From Balaenoptera acutorostrata (taxonomy: Eukaryota; Chordata; Mammalia; Artiodactyla; Balaenopteridae), in the NCBI RefSeq assembly GCF_949987535.1, contig NC_080067.1, positions 79,571,985 through 79,635,984 on the forward strand: a DNA stretch of 64,000 bases, in the 5' to 3' direction. Shown in pieces: positions 50,587 through 58,363 of the stretch (the stretch's first letter is position 1; each line of letters opens with the position of its first letter). Position numbers and translations under genes: made by a program. The notes below the pieces were generated by a model that was given only the letters and a program-made list of their open reading frames with translations, was not told the origin of the DNA and did not search any database.

Positions 50587-53120
50587 TGTATGTATGTATA
50601 TATGTATACATACATGTATGTATGTATGTATACGTACATGTATGTATGTATATATGTATACAATGGAATATTAGCCATAAAAAATAATGAAATACTGTTA
50701 TTTGCAGCAACCTGGATGGACCTAGAGAATGTTATGCTTAGTGAAATAAGTCAGAGAAAGACAAATACTCTATGATATCACTTATATGTGGAATCTATTA
50801 TAAAAAAATAATACAAATGAATGTATATGCAATGCAGAAACAGACTCAGAACGGGAGAGGGAAGGGAGAAGGAACAAATTAGGTGTTTGGGATTAATGTA
50901 CAAATTACTATATATTAAATAGATAAGCAATGAGGATTTACTGTGTAGCACAGGGAATTATACCCATTATCTTGTAACAACCTATAATGGAATATAATCT
51001 GCAAATACTGAATCACTGTGCTCTACACCCGAAACTAACACAATATTGTAAATAACTATACTTTAAAAAATAAAAAGAACCGGTTTTTTGGGGTTTTTTT
51101 TTCTTTTGAGAATGTAAATAAAGTAGCCTTCATACATTTGAACATGTGCACAAGTCAAGATGTCTTATGTACAAAATGATTTATTTTTCTTCTTTTGATT
51201 GTTAAACTGGTCTCTTTTTAATTTTTTTCTGGTAGAACTCAGAAACCACGATTAACTCGTACTGCTGTGCCCTCATTCTTGACAAAACGGGAGCAATCTG
51301 ATGTAAAGAAAGTTCCTAAAGGTGTCCCCCTTCAATTTGACATAAATAGTGTTGGAAAACAGGTAAATTTTTTTTCCCTGTATTTCTCTGGGCTGTTCAC
51401 TGAAAACATTTTAATTAACAAAACAAATGTTGTATAATGAATTAAATAGGATGTCCTAATGCTCCTCAACCCCAGGAAACCACTGGTCTATCTATTTTCT
51501 GTCTCTGGATTTGCCTATTTCGGACATTTCATGTGAATGGGATCATATAATATGTGAACTTTTGTGATGGGCTTCTTTCAGTTAGCATAGTGTTTTCATG
51601 GTTTATCCATAATGAATATCAGGGTTTTTTTTTTATTGTTGAATAACATTCTACCATATGTATATACTATATTTTATTTATCAGTTGATGGACATTTGGA
51701 TTGTTTCCATTCTTTGTCTACTGTGAATAATGCTCCTCTGAACATTCATGTACATATGCTCACACAAAAACCTGTACATTCACATACATTTGTGTGTTTG
51801 TATATGAGTATATGTTTTTATTTCTCCTTGGTAAATACCTAAGAGTGGATTGCTAGTTCATATTGTAATTCTGTGTTTAACCTTTGAGGAAGTACCAGAT
51901 TGTTTTCTGGAGAAGTAGCTGCAGAACCATTCCTACCAGCATGTAAGAGGGTTCTAAATATTTCCATGTCCTTGCCAACATTGGTTATTATCTGTCGTTT
52001 GATTTTAGACATTCAGATGCAGGTGAAGTGGTATATCTCACCATGGTTTTGACAGTTTTTGTATTAACCTTGTATCTTGTAATCTTGCTAAAATTCACTT
52101 ACTACTTTTAGTAATTTTATAGATTACTTAGGATTTTAGAGTTTCTTTCCAATCTTTAAACCTTTTCTTTTTCTTCTGTATTATAATGGCTAGGACCTTC
52201 AGTTCTGTGTTGAGAGCACGTTTGCTTGCCTTGTTCCCAGGCTTGAGGAGAAAGCATTAAGTTTTTCACCATTAAGCATGATGTTAGCAGTAGGTTGTTT
52301 TTATCAGATTGAGGAAGTTCCCTTCTATTTGTAATTTGCTGAGAATTTTTATTTGTTGCATTTTGTCAAATTTTGTGTGTGTGTCCATTGACATAAGAAT
52401 CTGGAACTGAAGGTAAGAATTTCTGTATGGAAGGAAATTCAACCAAATTAATTTTGCTGATTTTTATTTTATTTTGTCACTTGTTACTTTTCTTTCAGAA
52501 ATGAAGTATAATTGGGGTGCTTTTTCTGCTATTAATCAAAACCAGATTTTGATTTGAATTTGATTTAAATATCTGTAATGAACTCAGAAATTCAAGAAAA
52601 TTTGTTTCAAAATATTCACAAATCTAAATAACTTTTATCAGAGGTATCACTAGAGTTGGTGGCAGTGTTTGCAGACCCTAAAAATAATTCAGATAGAGAA
52701 ATCTTTGGGTATATAATTTGTAAGCATTACAGCATATGTGTTTTATATAGTACATAATATTATAATGGTTAGGAGATAGGGTTTCTGAGTCAGTTTCAAT
52801 ACTAAAGCTGCAAGTAGGCAACTTAACTAACTTCTCTAAACTTCACTAAATTCACCTATTTCGTATGGTGTTTGTTAGAATTAAAGGAGTTCATACATAC
52901 AAATATTCAGGAAATGTTAGCTGTTTTTACTATGAATCACCATTATGATCACATTATTGTTCCAAAGCAAATGTGGCTTACAGTCAAGTTGTTAATTTTT
53001 GTTTTGTTTCGTTTTCTCTAGACAGGGATGACTTTGAATGAGCGATTTGGGATCCTGAAGGAACAAAGAGCCACTCTCACTTTCAACAAAGGAGGAAGCC
53101 GCTTTGTAACTGTGGGATAG
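20606..53120 (+). CDS. FYTTD1: FYTTD1 / UIF mRNA-export adaptor, complete spliced gene (9 coding exons)
   Basis: Nine exons join in frame to 957 nt (318 codons plus TAG), the length I recall for human UIF. All introns are GT-AG. UIF is a nuclear mRNA-export adaptor: its N-terminal UAP56-binding motif docks DDX39B, and the protein then helps load NXF1 on mRNA; FACT is reported to recruit it to chromatin. The UAP56-binding motif is visible at residues 30-45 (KIDMSLDDIIKLN...). The protein is strongly basic throughout, with Arg/Lys-rich stretches at about 43-75, 90-125 and 138-175, as expected for an RNA-binding adaptor without a folded RRM. Residues 15-20 are six prolines from a CCG run. The C-terminus reads GGSRFVTVG. 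The frame is intact, with no stop or frameshift. Introns total about 31.6 kb. Identification is very secure. Confidence 0.97.
21950..22460 (-). mobile_element. MIR SINE split by another MIR
   Basis: Left part 21950-22060 (atatttattgagtgtttact...cactggactaagc) and right part 22305-22460 (ttcccattttacaaaacctgagg in pieces, 'acttgcccacagtcatacagc') form one reverse-complement MIR, interrupted by a plus-strand MIR. Confidence 0.7.
22070..22300 (+). mobile_element. MIR SINE nested in MIR
   Basis: Plus-strand MIR: 'caaatcctgcttctgccactta', 'cttgggcaaattgcttctc', 'cctcatctgtaaaa', 'cagaacagtacctggtacacagtaagc' (in pieces). It sits between the two halves of an opposite-strand MIR. Confidence 0.75.
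22891..23121 (-). mobile_element. CHR-type SINE, short form
   Basis: Reverse complement with head 'gggaagtccc'. Flanks CTCAATTTCTTAA and CTCAGTATCTTAG resemble a decayed target duplication. Confidence 0.88.
23890..24018 (+). mobile_element. 5'-truncated CHR SINE
   Basis: Only the 3' part (from 'gcactgcaacgaagagtaac') and an ATAA-repeat tail remain, yet AGATTAGAG flanks both sides (23881-23889, 24019-24027), so it was inserted already truncated. Confidence 0.85.
24482..24619 (+). mobile_element. CHR-type SINE, short form, with GA-repeat tail
   Basis: Head 'gggaattccctggtggtcc'. The tail is A9 followed by (GA)n. Target duplication of 17 bp, AGAGAGAACAGTGTAGA, at 24465-24481 and 24620-24636; the GA run grew at the tail/duplication boundary. 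Confidence 0.94.
24785..24897 (+). mobile_element. L2 3'-end fragment
   Basis: 'gagaatagggatcatattttac' then 'cagcacagcctaccacatat' and 'tactcaataaatatttgctgaatt' (in pieces) match the L2 3' terminus. Confidence 0.6.
25326..25454 (+). CDS. FYTTD1: FYTTD1 exon 2
   Basis: 129 nt following a CACAG acceptor; donor G|GTAAGT. Completes the UAP56-binding motif (DDIIKLN) and carries a very basic stretch with RMRVRWGIQ near its end. Both edges preserve the frame. Confidence 0.95.
27223..27760 (-). mobile_element. Outer CHR SINE, split by a younger SINE
   Basis: Left part 27223-27405 and right part 27736-27760 are one short-form SINE (reverse complement, ends 'gaggagtccc'). CTCAATTATTTATT and CTCAATAATTTATT flank the whole, its decayed target duplication. 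Confidence 0.9.
27406..27719 (-). mobile_element. Inner full-length CHR SINE
   Basis: Young long-form SINE in the same orientation as its host. Target duplication of 16 bp, GGGAGTGTAGAGTTTT, made from host-SINE sequence at 27390-27405 and 27720-27735. Confidence 0.95.
27899..28429 (+). mobile_element. hAT-type DNA transposon fossil, about 530 bp
   Basis: Ends are inverted: CAGCAGTTCTCAAAG at left and 'aaagtttgagaatgct' at right. The interior matches the common mammalian family with 'ggtcaaaactatttttataa' and 'ggggtcctcagtaatttttaag' (in pieces). No intact transposase frame. Confidence 0.75.
28666..28850 (+). mobile_element. MER5/MER20-like hAT remnant
   Basis: 'tgttctcaacattggttgcatc', 'ggagctttataaa', 'ccagaatctgcagaag', 'taagctccatatg' (in pieces) give the usual order of these short hAT elements. 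A T-rich run interrupts the 3' half. Confidence 0.6.
29234..29480 (-). mobile_element. L1 3' UTR fragment
   Basis: Reverse complement of an L1 3' end (attttattgaagtatagttg). Target duplication of 13 bp, CCTTTTATTCTTG, at 29221-29233 and 29481-29493. Confidence 0.92.
29801..30978 (-). mobile_element. 5'-truncated L1, split by a SINE
   Basis: Poly-T, reverse-complement 3' UTR and ORF2 C-terminal sequence (open on the minus strand 30126-30569). It is interrupted at about 30613-30918 by a SINE and continues to 'gtgaggtgatacctcattg' near 30975. Confidence 0.93.
30619..30912 (-). mobile_element. CHR-type SINE inserted in L1
   Basis: Reverse-complement long SINE. Target duplication TGTTTGTAGAT (L1 sequence) at 30608-30618 and 30913-30923. 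Confidence 0.94.
31215..31425 (+). mobile_element. MIR SINE
   Basis: 'gatcatggctctgccattttc', 'actgtgccctctgggtag', 'gctcacttgcaaaattgag', 'cagaacagtgcctagcacag' (in pieces). 31430-32450 shows nothing I recognise. Confidence 0.65.
32450..34020 (+). mobile_element. Old L1 (L1M/HAL1-like), split by a SINE
   Basis: Degenerate L1-type sequence: 'agaaatcccaagaaaat', 'taagcttaataagaaatgtgcagg', then after the SINE 'tgttatttataatagtg' and 'gtctctaagtggtgggc' (3' end). No open frame. Confidence 0.65.
33208..33514 (-). mobile_element. CHR-type SINE, full length
   Basis: Young reverse-complement long SINE. Target duplication of 13 bp, TGCTTTACTCTTT, at 33195-33207 and 33515-33527. Confidence 0.95.
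34222..34435 (+). mobile_element. hAT-like DNA transposon remnant
   Basis: 'cagtgccatccaacaaataaagtgtgagccacat' through 'ccacatgtggttagtggctacc' (in pieces), a common mammalian family related to the copy near 4.8 kb. Family name not assigned. Confidence 0.6.
34769..34917 (+). CDS. FYTTD1: FYTTD1 exon 3
   Basis: 149 nt after a strong pyrimidine tract and CTACAG; donor AAG|GTAGGT. Encodes the Arg/Gly/Lys-rich middle ([22 protein letters not shown]) and ends on a complete codon (DK). Confidence 0.95.
34960..35268 (+). mobile_element. L1 3' UTR fragment
   Basis: Starts 'gaatctgtattcaaaacag' and runs to a poly(A). Near-matching flanks GAAACTCTTTTCCTTA (34944-34959) and GAAACCCTTTTCCTTT after the tail, an aged target duplication. 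Confidence 0.85.
35477..35513. repeat. (TG)n microsatellite
   Basis: About 18 uninterrupted TG units. A short local duplication (cagtttttaac twice) follows immediately. Confidence 0.97.
35550..36560 (-). mobile_element. Old L1 fragment split by a Tigger transposon
   Basis: Flanking pieces 35550-35795 and 36286-36560 join as reverse-complement L1: 'tttgcctttctggcatattttata' then 'aaatggaatcatacagtag', 'ccattcaccagttgatgg' (in pieces). Confidence 0.75.
35796..36285 (-). mobile_element. Tigger1-type DNA transposon, internally deleted
   Basis: 490 bp with inverted ends CAGGCATACC at left and GGTATGCCTG at right, both flanked by TA (35794-35795, 36286-36287), the TcMar target duplication. The transposase interior is missing. 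The interior sequence matches Tigger1 termini. Confidence 0.88.
37205..37317. repeat. Left copy of about 113-bp direct repeat
   Basis: Begins CTTTTTACATATAAG and ends AAAAAAAGTCCT. Matches 38387-38500 at every base except one extra A in the A-run of the right copy. It abuts the poly-T end of the inserted retrocopy. Confidence 0.95.
37318..38386 (-). mobile_element. Retrocopy of an unidentified polyadenylated RNA
   Basis: About 1.07 kb between the direct repeats. On the minus strand it runs from a GC-rich 5' end near 38386 to an AATAAA (37362-37367) and, 17 bases later, about 28 As (37344-37317). It is not SINE or L1 sequence by eye. Short open frames (for example 38428-38069 minus) lack features I recognise, and the parent RNA is unknown. 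The insertion lies antisense within FYTTD1 intron 3. Confidence 0.75.
37362..37367 (-). terminator. Poly(A) signal of the retrocopy
   Basis: TTTATT on the plus strand is AATAAA on the minus strand, 17 bases before the poly(A) run. This is the spacing of a real mRNA 3' end and shows the source RNA was cleaved and polyadenylated. Confidence 0.7.
38387..38500. repeat. Right copy of about 113-bp direct repeat
   Basis: One base longer than the left copy (eight instead of seven As near its end), otherwise identical. Intron sequence continues directly after it (GACCACAG). Confidence 0.95.
39005..39390 (+). mobile_element. Old L1 3' end
   Basis: 'ctatggaattctgttcagcaat', 'catcacgctaagcaaaag', 'cctggggttagagtcagg' and a final 'aataaaatagcattaaaaa' (in pieces). 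Confidence 0.7.
39555..39740 (-). mobile_element. L2 fragment
   Basis: 'gttgactgaatactcagtatgtcctag' and 'ctgtcttcatggagaactc' (in pieces) are reverse-complement L2 3' sequence. Confidence 0.5.
39981..40998 (-). mobile_element. 5'-truncated L1
   Basis: Poly-T and reverse-complement L1 3' UTR, then about 700 bases of broken ORF2 C-terminus, ending 'gagattaatcccttgtcag'. Flanks ATATTC/AGATTC are too short to prove a target duplication. Confidence 0.92.
41653..41765 (+). CDS. FYTTD1: FYTTD1 exon 4
   Basis: 113 nt, starting [12 protein letters not shown] and ending NRK across the junction; donor AA|GTAAGT. The acceptor (TTCTGAAAG) is purine-rich in its last bases and looks weaker than the others. 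Because 113 is not a multiple of three, skipping this exon alone would shift the frame. Confidence 0.94.
42251..42452 (+). mobile_element. CHR-type SINE with internal 22-bp duplication
   Basis: Head 'gggcttccctggtggctcag'. Two consecutive near-identical units starting 'aaggagccc' occur near 42376-42419. Flanks AAAAAAGATATAACA and AAAAAAGTATAACA are an aged target duplication. Confidence 0.9.
43414..43779 (-). mobile_element. CHR-type SINE close to FYTTD1 exon 5
   Basis: Reverse-complement long SINE with an extended T-rich tail. Target duplication of 15 bp, TGTACCTCAGATTTT, at 43399-43413 and 43780-43794. It carries a small internal repeat ('ctccaggggcacagactccag'). Confidence 0.94.
43892..43988 (+). 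CDS. FYTTD1: FYTTD1 exon 5
   Basis: 97 nt after TTGTTGCAG; encodes [13 protein letters not shown] through FRRGLK. The donor AAG|GTATAA is the weakest of the gene by eye. An antisense SINE ends 113 bases before the exon. Confidence 0.95.
43989..44396 (+). other. FYTTD1: FYTTD1 intron 5
   Basis: 408-base GT-AG intron with no repeat recognised. Confidence 0.93.
44397..44458 (+). CDS. FYTTD1: FYTTD1 exon 6
   Basis: 62 nt after CCCTTCAG; encodes [20 protein letters not shown] and two bases of a Gln codon; donor CA|GTAAGT. The preceding intron is only 408 bases, the shortest in the gene. Confidence 0.95.
44459..45972 (+). other. FYTTD1: FYTTD1 intron 6
   Basis: 1.5 kb GT-AG intron. 45600-45790 resembles an old L1 3' end ('ctgcctctggggagcagaaaggg' in pieces); the rest is unassigned. 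Confidence 0.9.
45973..46047 (+). CDS. FYTTD1: FYTTD1 exon 7
   Basis: 75 nt after GAAACTAG; encodes [19 protein letters not shown] through CP; donor GT|GTAAGT. It completes the split Gln codon and ends inside a Val codon that exon 8 closes. Confidence 0.95.
46216..46375 (+). mobile_element. CHR-type SINE, short form
   Basis: Head 'gggattccctggtggtcc', tail of A-rich CAAA repeats. The flanks are too A-rich to define a target duplication. Confidence 0.88.
46380..46700 (-). mobile_element. Old L1-like fragment
   Basis: 'aaaggcttcataatgtattctttta' and 'ccttaatttagttaacaattcc' (in pieces) resemble reverse-complement old L1 sequence. Weak similarity. Confidence 0.4.
48122..49413 (+). mobile_element. 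Younger 5'-truncated L1 nested in L1
   Basis: 1.29 kb of ORF2 C-terminus, 3' UTR and poly(A). Target duplication of 16 bp, AAACTCATAATGGTCT, at 48106-48121 and 49414-49429. Its ORF2 fragments keep two sizeable frames (48210-48452 and 48497-48841) but are frameshifted relative to each other. Confidence 0.92.
50034..50364 (+). mobile_element. CHR-type SINE inserted in the older L1
   Basis: Head 'acttccctggtgggcccatgg', tail of about 20 As. Target duplication of 13 bp, AAACTAAAAATAG, at 50021-50033 and 50365-50377. Confidence 0.94.
50549..50661. repeat. Compound (TA)n/(CA)n/(TATG)n microsatellite
   Basis: A run of TA dinucleotides, then CACACA, then interleaved TATG/TACATG units over about 110 bases, lying inside L1 sequence (after 'gataaagaagatgtgg'). 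Spurious tyrosine/histidine-rich open frames arise from it. Confidence 0.95.
51236..51362 (+). CDS. FYTTD1: FYTTD1 exon 8
   Basis: 127 nt after TCTGGTAG; encodes [19 protein letters not shown] through INSVGKQ; donor CAG|GTAAAT. The pyrimidine-rich tract before it begins about 45 bases upstream. Confidence 0.95.
51440..52370 (-). mobile_element. Old L1 fragment
   Basis: 'tttgcctatttcggacatttcatg', 'cagttgatggacatttggattg', 'accatggttttgacag' and later 'cagattgaggaagttccctt' (in pieces): reverse-complement ORF2 with an internal deletion near 52060. Confidence 0.75.
52585..52638 (+). repeat. Intron-8 copy of a 54-bp duplicated segment
   Basis: Begins CAGAAATTCAAGAAA and matches 53188-53241 at 49 of 54 positions without gaps. 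Confidence 0.95.
53022..53120 (+). CDS. FYTTD1: FYTTD1 exon 9, coding part with stop
   Basis: 99 nt including TAG, after TTCTCTAG; encodes [15 protein letters not shown] through SRFVTVG. This conserved C-terminal block closes the protein at residue 318. Confidence 0.96.
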   Translation, partial: TGMTLNERFGILKEQRATLTFNKGGSRFVTVG

Positions 53121-53187
53121 GTCCCATGTCAAAGGGACTTTGGAGTGATGACTCTTTTAAAAATCGAATTCTTTGAAGAGTTCATCA

Positions 53188-53241
53188 CAGAAATTCAAGA
53201 AACTTTATTTCAAAATATTCACAAGGCTAAATAACTCTTAT
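53188..53241 (+). repeat. FYTTD1: 3'-UTR copy of the 54-bp duplicated segment
   Basis: Starts 68 bases after the FYTTD1 stop codon. The shared core TTTCAAAATATTCACAA is identical in both copies. Confidence 0.95.
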
Positions 53242-54166
53242 TTTTTATTTTTGAAGTTGGTTTTTTTTTTTTAACATGTATAAATAATGCCCTGAAAGAA
53301 TAACAGAGACTATACCTATATGTTCTTAAAGATTTCATGGTTGGCCCAGACAGAACAATTCTCTATTTGACTTCTTTGGTTTCTCATGCAGCAGAAAGAA
53401 GGCGGAAAGATAGAAATTGATTATTTTTATGATAGTGGTACTTAGGATCTCATCGCCTTTGCCCAGTTTTTTACACTTTGCCATGGTAAATCTTGGTCTT
53501 CAAGATTTGAAGTAGGTCCCTTTGTTGCTGTCACTTATTCTTTAATAGTGTTGATGTAATAAGTGCAATTGACTTTTCTTCATTAGGGATATAAAAAAAT
53601 TATTAGAATTCCAGTTTGGGGGTTTAAGATTTATGGGAATATCTAAACTTGGTTCATTTTTCAAATAACGTTAGGTTAATCCTCCAGAGTTTAAGGATTA
53701 AGTAAATTAAGGATTAAGTAAATCCTTAATGCTGAACTTTTAACAAGAAATGTGACTCTAGGCATAGGCTTAGTTTAAAATGTTAGTCTTTTTAGTGTTT
53801 GAAAGCTATGAATGGGTGTTTACAAGGTTATCTGATAGAGCCTCCTTGGAGGAAAGTCCAGTGTAAAAATCTGATAATTTGTGTTTAGGAAATGAAGAAA
53901 GCATGAGAGGAAGTAGCAGGTGGAAGACAGGTAACTGAGGAGAAAAACTTTAAAACCTAGGTCACAGGTATACTGTTTGGATTTAGTGTAGTCTTGAGTC
54001 TAGTGTCCACAAAGAATTCTTCAAATGATATTTAGAATAATTATACTTTTAAAATGGATTGAGTCCCTTAGATATTTTGATAGTATAATTAGCCATAAAG
54101 CCCTAAACTTCTTTTTAGGAAAGTTAAACTTTAAGTTTGCTAAATTAAACAGTATACAGCTCTAAA

Positions 54167-54172
54167 AATAAA
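54167..54172 (+). terminator. FYTTD1: Candidate FYTTD1 poly(A) signal, proximal
   Basis: An AATAAA about 1.05 kb after the FYTTD1 stop codon. Use of this site would give a short 3' UTR. Confidence 0.3.
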
Positions 54173-55468
54173 AATGTACTTGTATATGTCACCAGGTAAA
54201 AAGTGCAAAATGATAATAGAGTTACATTATAACCTTGTTTTGTACCTTTGCTTCTGATTTCTTGTATAAAGTTCAGGCATTTAGGGTGAGAAGAGGGTTT
54301 TCCCCCCACACTCTGGAGGGTTAGGAGGAGTTAGTTTGTTGTGCCAAGCTAGTGCTAAACGTCCTTAGATGGTTGTAAATTATAAGTTAGGGTATAATGC
54401 CAAAACGCAGCAAAATAGACTACATGTTACAAGTTTGGTCATTTTGAAGCTTAACTTTTTGGTTTGCTATAATGATGAAACTTCTAAGTAGGTGTTAGTT
54501 TCCAAACAGTGTATTATTAGTGTTGATTTTCCCTGTTAAAAAAACACAAAACGTTAAGTTATGGCTCCTGCCTGCTTTGTGGTGTATACTAGACTTCATT
54601 GTTGTCTCTCATGCCCCTTGGGTTACTTGGTTTATGCTAGCCACGGAAAGCTATCAATAACAGTTTCCTGCTTATACCAAAGAATTAAATCTGATCCTTA
54701 ATATCTGGTATTTTGCTTGTAAGTCTACTGATAAGGGATTATTGGAAGCCAGTCATACAATTTGAAAGTAAACTCTAGTCTCTCCATAGGCTGAGGACTC
54801 ATTGCAAAACGTTTTTGCAAGTATGAATGCTTAGATTCGATCCATGAACAGTACATTTTAGACTGGTTGAGAATTACTGGTAACTTATTTTGAAGCAAAG
54901 GAAAAACAACTGAGCACGAGTTTGCTGTCTTTAGAACAGTTTGTGAAAATATGGTATAAAGATGTTTTCGTTTTCTTGTTATTTTAAATATTATTGTACA
55001 GAGCTATTATTAATGCCTTTTTTTAATCTTAAAAATTGCCCCAAATATTGATATTAAGTGCATCAAACAAAGTGTCTTTGGTATATTAAACTTTTGCTCT
55101 TCATGCATCTGTAATTCATTTTCTTTTTAAATACAGAATCTTGCCTTTGTTACAGCCAAATTAAAATTCTTGAGTGCTAACATGTTGTATATAAACAAAA
55201 GAATATGCTTTTTTGGAGGAAAATTTTCCCTTCTTGGAATGTGGTTATAATTATCCTTTTTCAGTTCTTAAAGCTTTTTTTTGTTTTTTTGTTTTTTAAC
55301 AGGATGCAACTTAAATTTCCCTTTGCATCAAGGTGTATCCAAAACATTGATGCAGTGCATCACAAAATGAAAGTTTATATTTAATGAGGAGATGCTTTAC
55401 ACTGTACTTTTTGGCATTTTTTGGAAAAGTTGCATTTAGATTTATTCTGAAGCTGTTCATTTTTAACA

Positions 55469-55474
55469 AATAAA
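55469..55474 (+). terminator. FYTTD1: Candidate FYTTD1 poly(A) signal, distal
   Basis: An AATAAA about 2.35 kb after the stop, with GT-rich sequence (gagttgtggttttt) roughly 45 bases downstream, as expected of a cleavage context. Confidence 0.4.
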
Positions 55475-55490
55475 ATATTACAGGTCTCAC

Positions 55491-58351
55491 ATGGTTTATT
55501 CTTAGCTATGAAGATTGAGTTGTGGTTTTTAGGTTGTTCTGTGTTACAAAGAAGTTTGTAATGACTATAATTTTTAGGGTTTGAAAAGCTACCTACCAAT
55601 TAAATTGGTAAATCAATCTAGACTCATATTGACCTCCCACTAACTACCTTTTGACTATTTCATTCATAGCTCCAACAGGAAGTAGCCAGGAGGAGTTAGA
55701 ATAGAGAATCGAATTTACTTAGAATGCAGTATATCAGGCTGAATGAGCCTTTAAAGATCATCCAGCTTAACCCCTCTTTTTACATCTTGGTTCAGTGAGA
55801 CCCAACTTTTCAAGACTTGTGTGTGGTAGAGTCACTTTTTAAGCTCAGATCTTTTAATTATCAGTTCATAATAAACTTCCTGTGAATTGAACACCCACAG
55901 AAAGTAGTGGAATTGTGTGTGGCTTGTCAGATATCTAAGAATTGGTAGTAGCCATGCTTTAGCCTTTGTAGCACTGTAAGTAAATATACTCTGCCAGTGA
56001 TGATTATGAGATTTCATCACTTTGGTATTCCAGTTAGGTAGACCTATTAGAAAAGGCCAGTGCTCCTAATCAAACATTATGTATTTTTTTCTAATAGGCA
56101 TAAACTTTGCCACAGTTTTAATTATAAGCAAATCATAAAATACTTCTAAGTACGAAGAAACTTAGACTTTATTGCCCAGTGGTTATTTTTTGTTATAATA
56201 GATAGGTATATCATATTTTGCTGTCAATAGCTTTGTAATTCACACAGCATACACAGTGTCAGGGTAACTTTTGTTCTGATTTATATTACTCTAAGGAGAT
56301 AAGAGGAGAGGAAATAGCTGACTTTGCACTACAGAGAATGAATACCATACATTCTGAATGCAGGCAGTATTAGGGCAGAAAATGATTCCTTCATTTCTTA
56401 TCAGTCTACCTTCTAAGTTTCATCAGAATTACATGATTACTTGTTTTTTGCCACTGTAAAAAAAAATGAAGCATGTGATTTAAGCTTTCCTTAAAAGCAA
56501 GTTCTTTTTGCATAATCAATTTGGAGTTAGCCCCTTTTTAGAAATGATAACAAAAAACCCAAAGCATTTACAACAAGAATTTTGGACTATTGCAGACCAT
56601 TAATAGGGATTTAAAGATTTGTTTATAAATTGTTGACTTCGAATGTTTTCTTTTTTTCCCTGCTATTACAGTTTACTTTCTATCTGAAATCTATTCAACT
56701 AAAAGCTTGATAAAACAAGGAAATGTGATACCATTCTGGAACTGAAATTCCTTTTTCTCAATGTATTTGGATGAGGTTTACCATTGTTTAAAGATGAATA
56801 GGAAAACTGTTTCCCTAGTGTGTATGTGTTTAATTTCTACTTCCACTTCTGTTTTCCTCTAAGAAGAAAATCACATTGTCTAAATTTTCTTGTATAAAGT
56901 TTTAAAAAGTCAATTATTAGTGATTCTTATTAAAGGAGTCAGAAAGGGTAAGACCAAACATTTATTGAATATATTCAACAAACCAGTTTCTGTGTTTTAT
57001 ATTTGAAGAGAATGGGATTGGCCAAGATTTTAATCCTACTGCTTTGAGTTTATAAAGTGGAATCTTAAAGGAGTAGCCATAATATATTTCTAGTGAGTGA
57101 AAGCAGGGAAAGGACTTTATTTCTGCATGATGGGAAACGCAGAGCTGGAGAGAGTTACCGAGATTGGAGTGAAACTTTTGTCCCTAGTGTTCAATGAGTA
57201 AACTTCCAGCCTGTAAAATACACAGGAAGAAGCAGGGAAGTTCTCTATATTATTCCTAACATTCAGTAACCCCCATTGCCTATTTTTTCATCTCCTGCTT
57301 CCAGACCACAGAGCAGTAGTGGAATAAGTTATAAATCCTTGTATCCCTTTTCCTCACAGCCCTTTTGCAACTGTTTCTCATCACTTCTTTTATTCATCAC
57401 TAGACTCTTTGGTGAATTCCCTACAATGACTCCATTTCCTATACCTCATTCTCACAAGATGATCTTGTCCCTTGCTTTATGTAGAATATTGAGGGAGTAG
57501 GATGAGAATTCCCTCATATTCTACCTTTATTTTGTAGATGAAACTACGAATCCTTAGAAGGCTCAAAATTAACTTCTTGATCTATCTTTTCTTCCAGCCT
57601 TTCTTTATGTAGGACTGGTTCTCATATATTGATAATAGTGTATATATAGCATCTTCATTTTTCTTGTATCCACAGGCCTCTGTTTTGGCCTTCAAATATC
57701 TACAGACTTAATGTCTACAGATACTTTGGCCTTAATGAGACCCTGTTCTCAAAAATTATAATTCTTTTTTCTCCTAACCTCCTCTGCTGTATTAGCACAT
57801 AAACTCCTATTGATATACTCAGCCTAGGATATGGAAGATAATTATAGAGTTTAACATATTAAGGACCTTAAAATCTAGTTGGCTAGACAAAGTAACATCA
57901 GTCTATAAACTTGGTCAGAAGTTCAGAGACCAGGATTAGCATGGTATGTTGTAATTATAATGAGATGTGCAGGTAGTTAGGAAGAATGAGGCCATATTAT
58001 AGAGAATTTGTCAGAAGAATTTGGTGTAAATGTGGAAGGTAATAGGTAATCAAATATAGATGACATCTGTGCATTTTAAATATCTGGCAACTTTCTATAG
58101 CATTGTAACATTAATATGGAATATATGGTTATGCTTTTAATTATGCGGTTGAAATAGCTCTAAAAAATATAAAATGAGGACCTGCTCTTTAAATAGCTTA
58201 AAGTCTAAGAGTAAAAGAACAATTTTAGGAGTCCAGAATAACAAAAACCAACTCATGCATTGGATAAATGTTACTTGCCAGGGATGACCATGTTCATAAG
58301 AGACATTGATTGTGGAACTTGTCGCTGAAGAAACTAGAGCACAGTATCAAG
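55491..58351. other. Spacer between FYTTD1 and LRCH3, left part
   Basis: AT-rich DNA. A MIR-like fragment is possible at 55725-55850 ('gaatgagcctttaaagatc'). No open frame, RNA gene or recent repeat is supported. Part may still be FYTTD1 3' UTR if a later poly(A) site is used. Confidence 0.5.
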
Positions 58352-58363
58352 AATTCACAGAAC

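Larger units (their letters stand above)
47401..51074 (+). mobile_element. Older L1, split by a younger L1 and a SINE
   Basis: Parts 47401-48121, 49430-50033 and 50378-51074 join as one 5'-truncated L1: ORF2 sequence, then 3' UTR and tail. AAGAACC with T-rich context flanks it (47383-, 51075-). ORF2 is broken by stops. Confidence 0.88.
46048..51235 (+). other. FYTTD1: FYTTD1 intron 7
   Basis: 5.2 kb GT-AG intron dominated by a nested L1 pair with a SINE and a TA-rich microsatellite. 46700-47380 shows nothing recognisable. Confidence 0.9.
51363..53021 (+). other. FYTTD1: FYTTD1 intron 8
   Basis: 1.66 kb GT-AG intron. Mostly old reverse-complement L1, then a 54-bp segment (52585-52638) that recurs in the 3' UTR. 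Confidence 0.9.
53121..55490 (+). other. FYTTD1: Probable FYTTD1 3' UTR
   Basis: After the stop the DNA is AT-rich and free of recognisable repeats for more than 2 kb, unlike the introns. AATAAA hexamers lie at 54167-54172 and 55469-55474; the second is followed by a GT-rich stretch near 55500. Which site is used cannot be decided from sequence, and use of later signals (for example 55870-55875) is possible. Confidence 0.5.

Noticed and set aside
50450..50775. Tyr/His-rich frames near 50.5 kb
   Set aside because: Produced by the TA/CA/TATG microsatellite within L1.
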